A DNA stretch of 64,000 nucleotides from Angiostrongylus vasorum. Its lineage: Eukaryota; Nematoda; Chromadorea; Rhabditida; Metastrongylidae. The notes under the pieces are model-generated. The model did no database searches, had not been told where the DNA came from, and was given only the letters and a program-made list of their open reading frames with translations. A program made the translations under genes and the position numbers. The stretch covers positions 3,190,501 through 3,254,500 of the forward strand of contig JADANN010000174.1 of NCBI GenBank assembly GCA_018806985.1. The letters run 5' to 3'. This document shows positions 12,101 to 24,599 of this stretch, in pieces. How positions within the stretch are numbered: position 1 is the first letter of the stretch; each line of letters opens with the position of its first letter.

Positions 12101-12749
12101 CTTCATCCGCATAGCAACTCCGTTCTCACTACTTGCCACTTGTAGCCGCATCCTTTGTCTCAAATGTGCAGATTTCTCCACTTCTATTTTCTTGATTTAT
12201 TCATCACTCTTTCTACTTTAAAACTTTTAACTTTCAGATCTCGGTTTCTTTAAGTTCTTGTTAGGATCGAGACATAAAGACTTGACGACGCAACAAGCGT
12301 GCATAGCAAGAAAAGCAGCAATGGATGAAGTTTCAAAGAACAATAAAAGCAGCTGTTAAACTTGAACAGATGTGCTTCCCAAGATGTTCCCTAAATAGAT
12401 TTTTGAAGAAAAGATAGAAGTGGATGAACATATTGAACCTTTAGAAAACACAGTTAGATGAATTGGGGCATACGTAGTCAACTTGCTAAAGGAAAACCAC
12501 TCAAGAGCGAATAGTCGCGGCGGATTAACAACCAGGACTACAGAGGACTGTGAAGTTTTGATCCGAAAATAGCTAAGAGTAAACCAAAATCAGGAATGAT
12601 AAAAAAGCAAACCCTCTCCGATCTACAAAGGTTGGCAGTTGACCATGGTGACGACGTGGAAAAATTACCACTTTTACTTCGTATTTTCAGAAACAAAGTC
12701 TTTCAACAGCAAAATTCTGGTCAAATGGAAAATGTATTTTAGTAGTGAT
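12101..12749. other. No gene seen
   Basis: Contains a scrambled R2 piece at 12613-12660; otherwise nothing recognised. 13037-13776 also holds nothing recognised. Confidence 0.45.
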
Positions 12750-13036
12750 GATGGCTCCATCCAGCGTTTTATTCAGGAAGCCCAGCTAAAAGTTAACCAT
12801 TATCAGGATCCACCACCGTCCACGTATCAAACTAGTCACATGGTGGCAAGTCTCCTTCTGATCCACAACGGCGGTGACTGCCTGTGGCGGTGACGACCTG
12901 GGGTAGACTCTGGCTTGCCTGACCTCGGAACTCCGAGGAACCACAATGGCTAAACCAACAAATCTCACGAAAAAGGGAAATTATGCTGCGATCCGCACAA
13001 GTAGTGAGGACGGGCCATCCAAGTATCCAAGTAAGA
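12750..13036 (+). repeat. R2 retroposon, copy 4 (5' truncated)
   Basis: Starts at the mid-element block CATCCAGCGTTTTATTCAGG and runs to GGGCCATCCAAGTATCC. A rearranged piece (CTCTCCGATCTACAAAGG) lies at 12613-12660. Confidence 0.65.
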
Positions 13037-13776
13037 TGGCTCCATACAAATGCTGACTGAACAAATGGAACACAGATGACGAAAAGTGATTCACTCATAC
13101 TAATATGGTCGTGTTTGGCAGCACTTTAATGAATACAGAGTACCCTTCAGTGACCCAAAGCAATGAATGCTAGAAAAACACATAAAAGGACTAGTAGCGA
13201 TGTTCCCAAGAAAATGAAGCAGAAAGAATAGGTACTATATGAACTAGAAGTGCAATAAGTTCACCAGTTCAATAAAAAAAGAAATAAAAACAAAAAATGA
13301 AAAAAAGGAACTGTGCCGATAGAGAAGATTACCGAGAAACGGATAGATTGTGTTCCTTCTACTGTGACATTTCTATATTTAAACAGCCTATACTCACATG
13401 AGGCCGCACTCGACCAAGCGAGGACTACCTGAGAATCTAATAAACGTAATAAACTACAATACAGAACAGGAGTAGAGATGGGCTTCATCGCCAGGCTTCC
13501 ACTTCACCAATCTTCGAAGCAAATGTTGTTCTAAAAACATGTGTAAATACTGTAAATAGTAATGTGTAAATACTTCTACTTTTAGCACGTAAAGTACGGC
13601 AGCTTAAATTCACCGATGGCAAAGAGCTCAAGAAACTACTGGCAATAACTACGATCGTAACAATAAGCACACAATGTTGTAGAATGATGGTCAACAATGA
13701 ACTTTTTTTTCTAGACCTCTTGTGCTTTACGATTTTTTTCTATTTTAAGAATTAACCCACCTAAGAATATCGATTA

Positions 13777-14055
13777 GTGGCGCGTGAGGCGCAGTGATCG
13801 GAGGCGCTCTGCAATACACACATGGGGTCGATCCCCGCGCCCGTGGCCCACCGAGCCTTCCGTTTCTCCGGGGTCGGCAAATTGGTACCAGACTTGTCTA
13901 GGAGGACAGCAACACTGACTCGATACATCGGTAGGCCACCGCGAGTCATTGTAAAGGTCAAATACGCATTCAGTTACCTCCAACGATACTTAAATGAAGT
14001 CGAATGCATAGCGCATCCCTCAGGGATTGATCAACGCCAAGAGCTTAATCCTTAG
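13777..14055 (+). repeat. SINE1 copy
   Basis: Head GGCGCGTGAGGCGCAGTGAT, B box GGGGTCGATCCC, full body to AGGGATTGATCAACGCC. A 70-bp stretch of its body is identical to the copy at 26590, so both are fairly young. Confidence 0.78.
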
Positions 14056-15584
14056 TTATCCTTTTAGGAATACTGATTCTAGGAAGTGACGCACGAGAAG
14101 CAACAAGAGATTTTTGAGAAGAGTGACACCTGAGTTACACCTGATACCGTCACACCTTTCCCTTCTGCAATAAGCGAGATCAAATTGTGTTGTAAAGATT
14201 TCTGTATCCGGATAAAACGGATAGGTCGTCAGTCGTTACTAGAACAGAGATTTATTACTGGCTGCTAATCAATATGTAAACCTCGAACTATCGAGAAGTA
14301 GCACTGAATATGACCCTGGCGTTAGAATGAACCACGCGCTGAATATCGCAGTTCGACACCCAGCATCGCTTCTCAGTAGCAATGAGGCGGTGAACTATTG
14401 CTTTACCCACTGCCACTTTACTGAACAAAGGAATAACATTCATCTGCTTCCACTCAAGCTAACAGTACGATGAAGGAAAGCATGGCCGCATTAAGTTGTT
14501 TATTAACATTAAGTAGAAGCTTATATTTGTTCCTCCTTCGTGCCAATGTACACTGCAGTTCTCCACGACTGATCAACATGCGACGAAATCCTCTTCAGCG
14601 GACGAACGAAAAACAGGTCTAGAGTTTCCACGATATAAAAACCTCCCTGAAACTTCAATCAGCAGTTCCAGTCCAAACATCTTGTAATCATTACCAGCGC
14701 ATCATTATGAAGAATTAGTACCAAAGTGGTCATAAAGTATAAAGCTGTTGGCGTTGATTCATCGCTTAGGGATGCGCCAAGCAGTCGACTTCAGTAAGCA
14801 CCGTTTGGAGGTAACTGAATGCACATGTGGCTTTTACAATGACTCACGGTGGCCTACCGATGTATCGAGCCAGTGCTACTATCCTCCCAAACAAGTCTGG
14901 TAGGATCGATCCCATATGTATTGGAAAGCGGCTCCGATCACTGCGCTACACGCTCCCATACCAAAATGGTCATGTCGAAGTAAAGGTTACATTTTAAAAT
15001 ACTACACTGGAGACCTGAGCGGTACAAATCCTTGACTCCAACAGCAAATAGTACGAAACCTGGCTTCCTTCCACCACTATTAGATCAACAGGAAACTACG
15101 AAATCTACATTTATTGGGAAGAACATGAGAAAACACGTTGGAGACATCTCTTGCAATGACCATAAGTGAGATAAGTGATGTAATGTTTGGAACATTTACG
15201 AACAAATAATAATCAGACAGCTTTATACTTTAAACATATGACTTTTCAATAATAACATGCTATAAGCATGAACAAGACTTATAAATGAAGGAAAATGCGG
15301 ATCAATACAATTAAAGCCCATATACCAAATTAAAGTCGAAGCCTAGTTAATAATGTATACGTAGCGAAGTAAGTACAAAGACAAGTCTGGAAATCATCGA
15401 ATCGTTAATGAGCTGAACATTTTACTTCTCTGGGTCAACTGTTGAGTGCTCTTATCCACCTAAATAGCAACATCAAATTTAAATGAATCCGACGGGTGTA
15501 AATCTTCATCGCTAGGTAAATATTTGCGATGAATGTCACAAGAATCATGAACCATCTCTGTTCAAGTTAAAGAAAAGGACAAAG
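14056..15584. other. No gene seen apart from the SINE at 14757
   Basis: Unassigned sequence downstream of CDC20; the missing CDC20 3' exon could lie here or in 15850-16130. Confidence 0.4.
14757..14960 (-). repeat. SINE1 copy, internally deleted
   Basis: Reverse orientation: the tail is at 14770, the body GGTGGCCTACCGATGTATCG at 14847, and the head near 14950. The stretch between CAGACTTG and the B box is missing. Confidence 0.7.
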
Positions 15585-15850
15585 CTCGCTGCGCTGAACC
15601 AACCCCGAGAGATGCGCCATGCATTCTGACTTCATTAAGCATCGTTGGAGGTGAATAAATGCATATTTAGCCTTTACAATGACTCGTAGTGGCCTACCGA
15701 TGTATCGAGCCAGCACTGCTATCCTCCCAGACAAGTCCGGTACCAATTCGAAGATTTCGGAGAGATGGAAGGCTTGTAAGCTTTGGGCGCAGGGATCAAT
15801 ATGTATTGCATGTATATATTGCAGATATGTATTGCAGGGCAACTGCGCCA
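15585..15850 (-). repeat. SINE1 copy with head expansion
   Basis: Reverse orientation. The tail is near 15595, the body at 15690-15760, and the head region carries extra TGTATTGCA-type repeats before GCGCC. Lies downstream of CDC20. Confidence 0.7.
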
Positions 15851-16133
15851 AAGTTCAAGTTTAGAAGAGAAGATATGTTGAGAGGCAGTTCAGCAACTTC
15901 TTTTTTCCAACAGATATAAAACGTGGCACCGAAAAATAGCAGATATCTCGCTATTTTTTTTGCACAACGTTGTTTGGCTTTTTGTCTTCGTACAACACCA
16001 TAAGGAACAATCTGTGAGTCTTCGATGCCTCATATTACAACAATGGTTCATCCCTCCATTAGAAAAAATACTTTTAGGCTTCATATTAATCAAATGTAAA
16101 AAATCGGTTCAATCAATGAACGAGCGAATTCAC

Positions 16134-19100
16134 CTTGAAGGGATTCCATGTTCGAAGTGCTTCATCACCACCGGCTGTCATAACGAATTGACCACAAGGT
16201 GACTGAACTATGGATATTGCCCGTTCTGGCGTGTGACCTAAAATGTGGATGAAGTGAAAATACAGGTTTCCAATGAACTAAGTCTTTACAGTCTGAAAAG
16301 CGAGAAGTGCACAAAAGTAGAAATGTTAAACATATTTAACTGTAGTGACTATTCAAAATAAATTTGAAAAATAAGTATGGATGGCAGTACTGTTCAAATC
16401 CCCAATTTTCCGACTTTTGTCTAACCTGATTAGGCAAAGAAAAGATTACAACTCCGGAAAAAAACTAGTAAAGCAGATTCACCCGACAATTTCGCAATTT
16501 CTGCATAATTAGGATGCCTCCATATGATAAGTTTACCACAAGCGTGCGCTGACATCATCTCTTTGTAGTCCCTGTTGAAGATGATGCCATTCACCTGAAC
16601 AAAACAGCCATCGAATTAGCCATCTTGGTGAAATTCACTCAGAAGTTCATTTAGAGCAGAAACTCTATAATTTTTTTAACTAATTTAATTCACAATTTCT
16701 GAACAGGAATTAATTTAAACTGAAATTGAAATAGCAACTTATGTTTGTATATTCAAATAATTCGGTAATAAGTGAAGTCAAAATGTTGGTGAATGATACT
16801 ACCAAACGCTGCCTAAACTACAGAAACTCCTTTTTAAATCGCAAAATATGCGAATTTTCACGGCGATTACTGACGACACCGTTAGTGTAAAAAACTGGCT
16901 GAGAGAAAGGCAAAGCAGGGACCTCAGCAGTCTGTTGGGTAACATGTGAATTCCTGAAAAGTGTAAGTAACTCTGGAAAATGTAATCGCTGGTTTGAGTC
17001 CGGTCTGAGGTCCAAGTTTTGCAAATATTTCAGCAACACTGTGGTTGTACTTCAGATAAATGCCGTGAAAGAAATGGTAGGCAGTAGATAAAAGGTTAAA
17101 CATTGTCATTTCAATAATTAATTTTGCAATGAAGAAACGATAATCAACATACGGCAGATCCCGTCTGTATGCTTTTCAATAATTCTCCATTGTTGACGTT
17201 CCAGAGCTTGATCGTTTTGCATTGCATTCCTCCACCAGTAGCGAGCAAACTTGACTTGAAGTTACAGAATTGCACTGCCCGGACTGAGCCAACGTGCTCA
17301 TCAAGGACGAATAAACTCTCCCTAGAATCGGAAGGATACAACATTCAACAAATAACAGTAGGAAGCACGAATAATTATATAGTTATATTACCGAAGTGTT
17401 ACTTCCTAATCGACATTCATCCCACACACGAACAGTATTATCTCCACTACCGGATGCTACTTTGGTCTGATTATGAGACCAATGCAAACCAACAACTTCC
17501 CGGTCGTGACCTTCCCAGACTCTACAACACTGGCAAAATGAGTAAGATAATAGACAGAACAGTTCTACTGGACAGCAACGTTAAAAAAGTACCAAAGGGT
17601 ACGTAACATACCCGGTTATATGTTGGGACACACGAACATCGTGGTGAATTATCTGCCCAGACTGATACCCGGCCGAAACAACAGCACCACGCCATGAAAG
17701 CACACCTTCAATGGCTTTATTTTTATAGAGCTAATTAGAATACTAGTAAACAAATGGTGAGCACCGCATCGAGATTGTCGAGGTGGTTTCATCGTCCGTA
17801 ACTCAAGTTTTCCATTCGGAGGACAGACGCGCAGTGGGTCATACAGCTTTAAGGAACCATCCTTAAGTCCAACAGCGAGGAATTTTCCATCCAAAGACCA
17901 TTTAACTCCTGTTATTAAATTCATCTCGTTGTTTTCGTCTAACTCGAAGAGAACTTGTATTTCACCAGTGTCAGCGTTCCACAAATAAAGCGTGAATGAT
18001 AACGCGACAGCAACCACACCACAGCTGCTCCAGTCGATAACATTCATGTAGTAGTCGTCTGGAAATGAAATGTCACTCCAGTTCATTTTCTCGTTTTCAA
18101 GTTTTGTACTTGAAACCCCTGCAACAGTGAAAGCAAGCATATCTGCATAGAAGAAACATGTAGCAGATCTGCGTAGAAGAAGTAGGTAGAAGCTCCATAT
18201 AAGAAATCAATACTAGCATATCACATGGATATTTAAACAATACCTTTGAAATCTGGTGCATCTAAAACACGTTCGGGATGTTGTGGAATATGCCTGGTCG
18301 ATTTCTTTACGGCAGATGCGGGTTGGATACATGTCGAATACAGAACCTAAAACAAAGCATGAGGAATTAAAAGCCAAAGCTAAAGGATAAAGCTCTCGGT
18401 GCTGATCAATCCCTAAGGGATGAGTCATGCACTCGACTTCACTAAGCATCGTCGGAGGTGATTTAGTGCATATCTGGCCTTTACAATCGCTCGCGGTGGC
18501 CTACCGATGTATCCAGCTAGTGCTGCTGTCCTTCCAGACAAGTCTGGTACCCATTCGCCGACCCCGAAGGCGTGGAAGGCTTGGCGGGTCCTTGGCACGG
18601 GGATCGATCCTATGTATAGTGCAGGGCACCTCGTGCCACTGCGCCACACGTGCCCTATGAGGAATTACTTTTGTAAAAATACCTCTAGCAAACTAAGGAG
18701 TAATGGGATGGCAAGTAAAATGATACAAAAAAAAACAACCAAAAAATAATAAACTCGACAAATTTGAAATCTAAGTGCCGCCTGCTGTGAGCTGATCGAT
18801 GGAGTGGCGAATGAGAGCGCAGCAGCGCACGAATGTTACTTGTTGATGACTTCACTGCGCTATAAGTTTTCTAGAAACAATCCTTACCTTCGCTTGATTT
18901 AGGTGTCCTACCGCCGGGACAGGTGCCAAGTTCTTTTTGTAGCAGAGAATACGCTCTTCTTCACAAGCATCTGTCAGGTTACCAGCAGATTTCACTAAAA
19001 ACCGAATCAAAAGTTATTGTAATGGTGTGTTTCTTTTCTGAAAGAGCATCATTGATTGAAGAATACAAGACTAAAAAGGTGCAAAAGACATACTGGAAAC

Positions 19101-20110
19101 ATACTGATTCCTCATCTTTCGTTAATGTTCATGTTAAATTTAACACTATTGCATTCAGAAGCAACAAATCCTCCCGAAATTCACTCTCCTTTTTATGGAC
19201 CGATTTATTAAAGCATACTACTTCCTTATATATCTTTTTCTACAGCAAACTCGTTACTTAGTCTGATTTCGTTTTCAGTAAAGTAACATAAGCACATCCC
19301 TCTTTAAGAGCTAGTGACGAATTTCTGTTGCATAATGCTATATAGCCTCGCAACGGTTTACCGCCCTCATCGTGGCTGGGAGGTGTTCCTGGGTGTCGGG
19401 CTGCGATGTACAGCGCGGGATTCATCCTCCAGCAGGGCCTCCCAAGCTGAGGAGTCCGGTATTTCTATCAAGAAGCCCAACTAAGAGCAATCCAATACCA
19501 GGATCCACTAGCCTCCTGGTATCAAACTAGTCGTACGATAGCAAATCTCCCTCTAACCCACAAGGGCGGCGACTGCCTGTGGTTACGACCTGAGGCAGAC
19601 TTTGGCTAGGCTGACCTCCCAGGAAACCACAGGAGCTAAACTAGCAAAACTCCGAAAAAATTGAAATTTTGCTGGGGCCTGCACAACTAGTGAGGATGGG
19701 CCATCCAAGCAACCAAATATTGTCACTACCTCTCATCATTCGTTTCATTTGCTCACGCTCATAGCTTTTAGCAGGAGTAACAGGAGCAGAGTTGGAAGTG
19801 TTGAATGTAGAATCACCTGGCTGAAAAAAAAACTCTTCATGCGCAAACATACTGAGCTTGGACATATACACTGCAGCTTTAACACGACTCTTTCCGTTAG
19901 AGTATATAGTTTGTGCCTGTTTAGAACAACGAAAATGGAGTAAATGGTTGAAGACTAACTGACCTGATTCATTAAATAGTTAGTAAGCTCCAAATCCTGC
20001 TCACTCTTTCTTATGGAGATATAACGATCTCCTCCTATGCCTCCACATATGCTCGCTCCTCCGAAAGCTCGTGAAGGTGTGATATCACGTCTTCGGAGGC
20101 CCTTTTGGTT
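16134..20110 (-). CDS. fzy-1/cdc-20: CDC20/Fizzy WD40 activator of APC/C (partial model)
   Basis: Anaphase-promoting-complex activator. Exons in 5' to 3' order on -: 20110-19964, 19820-19730, 18994-18888, 18346-18244, 18058-17765, 17705-17612, 17521-17403, 17321-17153, 16594-16483, 16237-16134; about 446 aa. The first holds the C-box GGDRYISIRKSE. The linker is followed by RHIPQHPERVLDAPDF and DDYYMNVIDWSS, the CDC20 hallmark entry to the propeller. Then come WD repeats including VYLWN-like TLYLWNADTGEI, GQIIHHDVRVSQ, HDREVVGLHWS, SGDNTVRVWDE, LLATGGG, IKLWNVNNGE, KLIIWRHPNYAEIAKL and GHTPERAISIV. GT-AG introns; phases agree except at 17403/17321 (see findings). The first coding exon is unresolved (candidate near 20592-20670, WTVNARKR), and so is the C-terminal exon with the usual IR tail. 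CDC20 rather than CDH1 is inferred from DDYYMNVIDWSS and RVLDAPDF. Confidence 0.88.
16820..17110 (+). repeat. SINE2 copy in CDC20 intron
   Basis: GGTTTGAGTCCGGTCTGAGG (B-box region), GTCCAAGTTTTGCAAATATT and GGCAGTAGATAAAAGG tail. Antisense to CDC20, between exons ending 17153 and starting 16594. Confidence 0.65.
18244..19820 (-). CDS. fzy-1/cdc-20: CDC20 linker exons
   Basis: Exons 19820-19730, 18994-18888 and 18346-18244. They carry PVTPAKSYEREQ, EERILCYKKNLAPVP, and VLYSTC..RHIPQHPERVLDAP, the order found between C-box and propeller in CDC20. A retroposon (19343-19712) and a SINE (18370-18656) lie in the two intervening introns. Confidence 0.85.
18370..18656 (-). repeat. SINE1 in CDC20 intron, with 11-bp target duplication
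   Basis: Perfect flanking duplication ATGAGGAATTA at 18359-18369 and 18657-18667. Same orientation as CDC20. The insertion sits between the linker exons ending at 18888 and starting at 18346. Confidence 0.82.
19343..19712 (+). repeat. R2 retroposon, copy 5, in CDC20 intron
   Basis: Antisense to CDC20. It runs from CAACGGTTTACCGCCCTCAT to GGGCCATCCAAG and ends about 12 bp from the intron's 5' splice site (exon ends at 19730). Confidence 0.7.
19964..20110 (-). CDS. fzy-1/cdc-20: CDC20 exon with C-box
   Basis: 147 nt, phase 0, acceptor ATTTTAG, donor GTCAGT. Encodes a basic, Pro/Thr-containing stretch and then GGDRYISIRKSEQDLELTNY. DRYI..R is the C-box that docks on the APC/C. Upstream coding sequence must be a separate exon. 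Confidence 0.85.
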
Positions 20111-20591
20111 CTAAAATTAAAGTGTTAATGACCCTAAGGTACATTGACGACACCTCCTAGTTTCCCACAGCACGCGTTGTGAATTGAATTTAGCTAGCAG
20201 ACCACTTTCTCTAACGCTGAAAAAGGACCCTCCTCTTTATCAGACGTTTTGCCTTATTGTTGCGTTTTTTTTGTTGTTTCACGCGATCTCCGCTTTCATT
20301 GTCGTACATATCCTTTTCAATGTACTCTTCCGTGTTTGCAGAGCATTTCCGTCGCCTTCGGATTACGGAAAAGTCCAACCTCAGCGTTGTGAGCTTTTGA
20401 ATTTACAGCATATATTGAGTACACTTTCTTATTTTCAATAGCTTTGTAATAGATATTATTGAGTCTTATATTCGTATCATTAAATAACTAATACTCAACG
20501 TAGTGACATCAAGGGAATGAACGACCAATTTTATCTCATTCTTTTTATTCCATGATCCGATATCACACGAGACGGATTACAACACTGTGTC

Positions 20592-20670
20592 TTCGCTTCG
20601 TTTCCTCGCATTTACAGTCCATGGCGGTCTTAGTACTTGTTTTGCATATAGCTTCAGCTGATATTTGAGG
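20592..20670 (-). CDS. Candidate N-terminal CDC20 exon
   Basis: On the minus strand an open stretch reads VLRPPWTVNARKRSEDT and could end at a GTGTTG donor in phase 0, matching the next exon. CDC20 proteins carry a short W-and-basic motif (ARWQRK) at this place. No start codon or firm acceptor was found, so this is only a candidate. Confidence 0.3.
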
Positions 20671-20769
20671 ATTTTTTCATCTTTCTTACGAATTTGATTG
20701 AATGATGGCCCAGACGGTTCCCTATCGAGTGCTGAGATAGGTGCAAAGAGCGTTATAACGTGGACTAGA

Positions 20770-20925
20770 ATGAGTAAACCGATTTCGCACAAGCCTTGTA
20801 CCAAGGTTCCCGACTCCTGAAGACTGAGAGGCTTGTTGGGTCTAGGGTTGGGTCGAATGAGCGCATGAGTAAGTTGGGCCATCCTCTAAATGAACGGGAT
20901 CACTACCACTGCGCTATCCGCTCCA
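20770..20925 (-). repeat. Diverged tRNA-headed SINE
   Basis: On -: GGAGCGGATAGCGCAGTGGT (good A box), CATTCGACCC B-box-like, AACAAGCCTCTCAGTCTTCA body. Upstream of CDC20. Confidence 0.5.
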
Positions 20926-23900
20926 CAGAACAACCAATTATCACCATGAATTGGCAGTTTATATGTTCGCATCATGTAGGTGTTAAGCGAATTTAACCTG
21001 CTTTTCGATCGACTCCTTATACTGTGTGAAAAGAAGAAACTGAAGACACTAAGAAGAATCACCAGTGTCCTGTGCTCCTAGTCGAAGAGTCCGAATAAAG
21101 CGAACTGGAGGGGTAGGACGAGGGTGATCATAATGAGGTCAAGTCGAAGTGGTCGAACAAAGTTGTACTTCATAAGCACTAGATCTTAAATAGAAGTAAA
21201 CCTTAAGAATAGCGTCAGCTTGCCTAGAACCTACAGAACATTTGCTAACTCTGTGGAACATATATGGTTGGTAATTAATATCTCTGTGAACGAGATCAAC
21301 AAATACAAAAAGAGAAGGAACACTCATGGCAGCTTACAACTTTTGAGGAGGTAAAAACGTTCACTGGGCTTTGGCTTAAGATAAAAATTTAAGATTGCTA
21401 TGACTTAGTGATTACTGGGGTATCAGTCTTGTTTATACATGGTATCCTGTTGTACTCCAGTTTATGGAAAAGGTTTGCTCATGTGAATTTCGCTGACAAT
21501 ACGAGCTATAATGAGAAAGACAAACTGTAAGATCAGAAAGATAGAAGATACTTGCTAAATTTATCAACAGAAATTTTATGGGAGTCTACGAGCATATCGA
21601 AACGTGAGTATCAACAAGTCCCTCGGGCCATTTTGAGGGAGAGTCGCATTCTGTCAATACATTCATGTAGACGTGGTAGTGTCTGGTGACTGGTTTGACG
21701 TCAACAGACAGGCAAACTAAGCCGTTAGCTATTTACTGGAATATTCTAAAAAAAATACTAGGAAAGATGGACACGTTGCGTCCGCTGTTGCACGATACGA
21801 GCAATGTTTCAATACACCAAATTTGCTGAAGTATATACCAAGCTTAACGCTATGAGCAGATAGCACAACAAAGTTTAGGGGTCCATAGGCCAGTGTAAAT
21901 GGTAAAGATTGCGTATTGATTGCAAATAGGGCTTAGCAACTGTAAACTGTAGAACTTTGAAATCGTAAAAGGAATTATTTGGACAAAACGGAGTTGAGTA
22001 AGTATGATCTTCGCAAAGATGCTCTGTATGGAGAGAGATTGAAGAGGTCGCATCGTGTACGCCTGTTTCGAAATAACTTCAACTTAGAAAAAGTTCATAG
22101 CGAGAAATATTTTCTATTGTAAGAGCCAGTACCCTCCTTGCTAACAGTAGTCAGCCATTCATAGCATATTTATAGATTTCCTACATCCAAAGGGTTATTT
22201 GTAACAATTTGAGGAATTTCCTTCCCTCTGATGGTAATTTTTCTATTTGTTTTTATTTTATTTTATTTGATCCGTCTTCATGTCTACTGTGCGGTCATTT
22301 TGAATGTCGTAGAATGCTGGTCCAGTCGATTCTTACTGGAGTCCTGAGATAGCCGGGTTGGAGCGATCCCAATTGGATTGCAGAGTGATTTTTTTCCCGG
22401 ACAAGTCCGGGACCAATTCCCCCACCCCGGAGGGATGGGAGGCTTGGTTGGCCCGGGCGGAATCGAACTAGCACCTGTGACAGTAGCAGTACCACTTTGT
22501 AACCTACATAAGTATGCTGTTATGAGTACTGAATGCCTCGTAACATTTGCACCTCAGGACTTCCTCATTTTCCTGTTAATATGATTTAAGAAAACATGAT
22601 CATCACCTTTGGAAATCTAAGTACGTATGATACTCAAAGAAGCGAAATTCTGCACTGCAGTATTGATACTGTATCTTTAGTTAAGAAAAAAAACAAAGTG
22701 GAGAATAAGGAAACTCCTATTTAATACTACTTCGTTTTATGAGTCATGAAGTGCAAAAGTTTAAAGTAACCAACGGCAGCTTTATAGTACTAAAAACTAC
22801 TTTCTAGTAGCAAAAGTTAGTTGGTGGAGATAACCATTCCATACATTTGCTACTAAACTATTAGATAAGAGTTCCAAGGAATACGCAACAGTAAACTTGG
22901 TGGAGTTGATGTTTTCGTCAATACGCTCATGAACATGAACATTAACTTTTTTTTTGAATAACTGCCCGAATGGATATCTTCACTTTTGACAAGATATGAA
23001 CCAGTGCCCCCCATGTGACTCGTGACCCTGACTCCGAATCGCTCTGACTGTGATTCCAGAAATCGAGGTCTCCACATTCGACACGATTTCGAGTTTTTCA
23101 GTGTGGAGTGTAACACAGTGGAATTGACTACATGGTAATCACTCGAAGATTTTGCGCAATCAGTCTTGTTTCAAGTCTAGTTCTACAAGAGGCCGGATCA
23201 CATGTTTTTCTTTCGGTACAGAAAAGTATTTTGTGCAAATGAAAGCCGAAATTTCGAAGATAGTAATCCCAACTCCTTCTAGATTGAACGTTTTAAATTA
23301 TTTTAGCTTTTTAAAATACTATTGCCACAATAAACAGAACGCTCTTGGGTCAGCAAGCACCTACCACATTCAATGCGTTAAAGAATGTTGGTAAAAGGAA
23401 CTTGGGCTAAAAAAAGCATCGAGAACGCCTTTAGAAACTTCAACAAGACCAGTAATACAGCTATCCGAAATCCATACAGAACAACCACTCCGCCTGCTTC
23501 CATATCACATCACTGAAGATAAATTGTTGTCTAGATGGTTCGTTTTCACGAAATCCTAAACACTTTTTTCGGGGATGAACCATGCACCACATGAGCCTAA
23601 CAGTTACCGACCTGGACATTTGAAGGACGTTCCATTAATTTATCAACATCTTGTCTTATATGATTATAGAAAGTGGGAAGCCCACAGGATCGTGTTGTAC
23701 ATGAGAGGTCTGCTTAACATCGGGAGATATTGTCCAGAAGACGGGTGAGTGGGATATACTTTAAATAATTCTATGAAAGTTGGTACATGGAAGTGAACTG
23801 AAAGGGCTGTGTTGCATCTAACCCGATGGTGCTCAATCACTTACGGCTATTTCTTTATGTAAGCTTGGTGGATGGTTCACATTGTGTATCAATTGTCCTT

Positions 23901-24480
23901 AATGTCAATAATGTTCAAGATTCAGAAGATGATCATCATCTATTTCTAAGTGGCTTGAAAAGAATGCGAAATGGTGAACAGATGTAAAAATGTGAAATGC
24001 AAATTCCACACACGTGACCCACCTTCGAAGTGCCGTTCACACAAAGCAGAGATTGGCTTGAAGAAGCAGTTTGTGAAGAAAACTTCTGATTCCTGCCAGC
24101 GGAGTTCGTCCGCAGTGCCAAGTCTCTCAAAGCGCTGACCGGCGTCTTGTTCGTACTATCACGAAAAGGCTGAGACATTGTGTGCACAGAGATTAGTGTC
24201 ACTTCCTTTAAAAAACACTTGGTTATTTCTATTACTCTGCCAACTATGAGAATAAATAGTTGGAAGATGAAATAAAATAAAAAATAAATGGAAAATGTAC
24301 TGAGGATGCAACCGGACGTTGGCACGAAGCCGTGCCTGAGTTTCGAATTTCGCGGCACAATGGAAAAGACCCGCGAAATCGCTCCGCTTGAACGGCAATG
24401 ACTCGACGCGGACTTTGTCCCGCCACGTTGCTTTTTTTTGCTGTATTCGTTGATAATGTTGTTTTGTAATCAACTTAATC
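20926..24480. other. CDC20-SMC2 intergenic region
   Basis: Apart from SINE3 at 22300 and the PLE relic at its end I see no gene. Likely holds the promoters of both divergent genes and the unresolved CDC20 5' exon. Confidence 0.45.
22300..22505 (-). repeat. SINE3 copy (SINE1-like body, different ends)
   Basis: On -: GCTAGTTCGATTCCGCCCGG (B-box region), CCAAGCCTCCCATCCCTCCG body, GGACTTGTCCGGG hairpin. The body resembles SINE1; the tail CAATCCAATTGGGATCGCTC does not. Confidence 0.55.
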
Positions 24481-24562
24481 GTTGAGCTTACACGAGGTTG
24501 ACAAAGTTATCTTGTCCGGCTAACGTTTCGACGTCTTAGTCTTCGTCAGAGCTGATGATACT
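24481..24562 (-). mobile_element. Terminal relic of a PLE just upstream of SMC2
   Basis: On - this reads CTGACGA, a short stem, then GAAACG, the same arrangement as at the end of the intron-1 PLE (26338-26362). No RT coding was found next to it. It ends about 50 nt before the SMC2 ATG and so may lie in the promoter. Confidence 0.6.
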
Positions 24563-24599
24563 TCAGTAATTTGGCTCATAAGTGTTTTGTCGAATGCCA

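Noticed and set aside
11871..12221. Recurrent small proteins of the type MGSIPAPVAHQALHLSG
   Set aside because: They recur wherever SINE1 does and are translations of its body; no codon conservation beyond the repeat.
15890..16093. Last exon of CDC20
   Set aside because: A frame in the right phase exists (from about 16078), but it is Cys-rich, lacks the C-terminal IR and a competing frame is equally plausible; left unresolved.
20577..20882. A separate 101-aa minus-strand gene
   Set aside because: Its first half is the translated SINE at 20770-20925; only the end (WTVNARKR) may be CDC20 coding.
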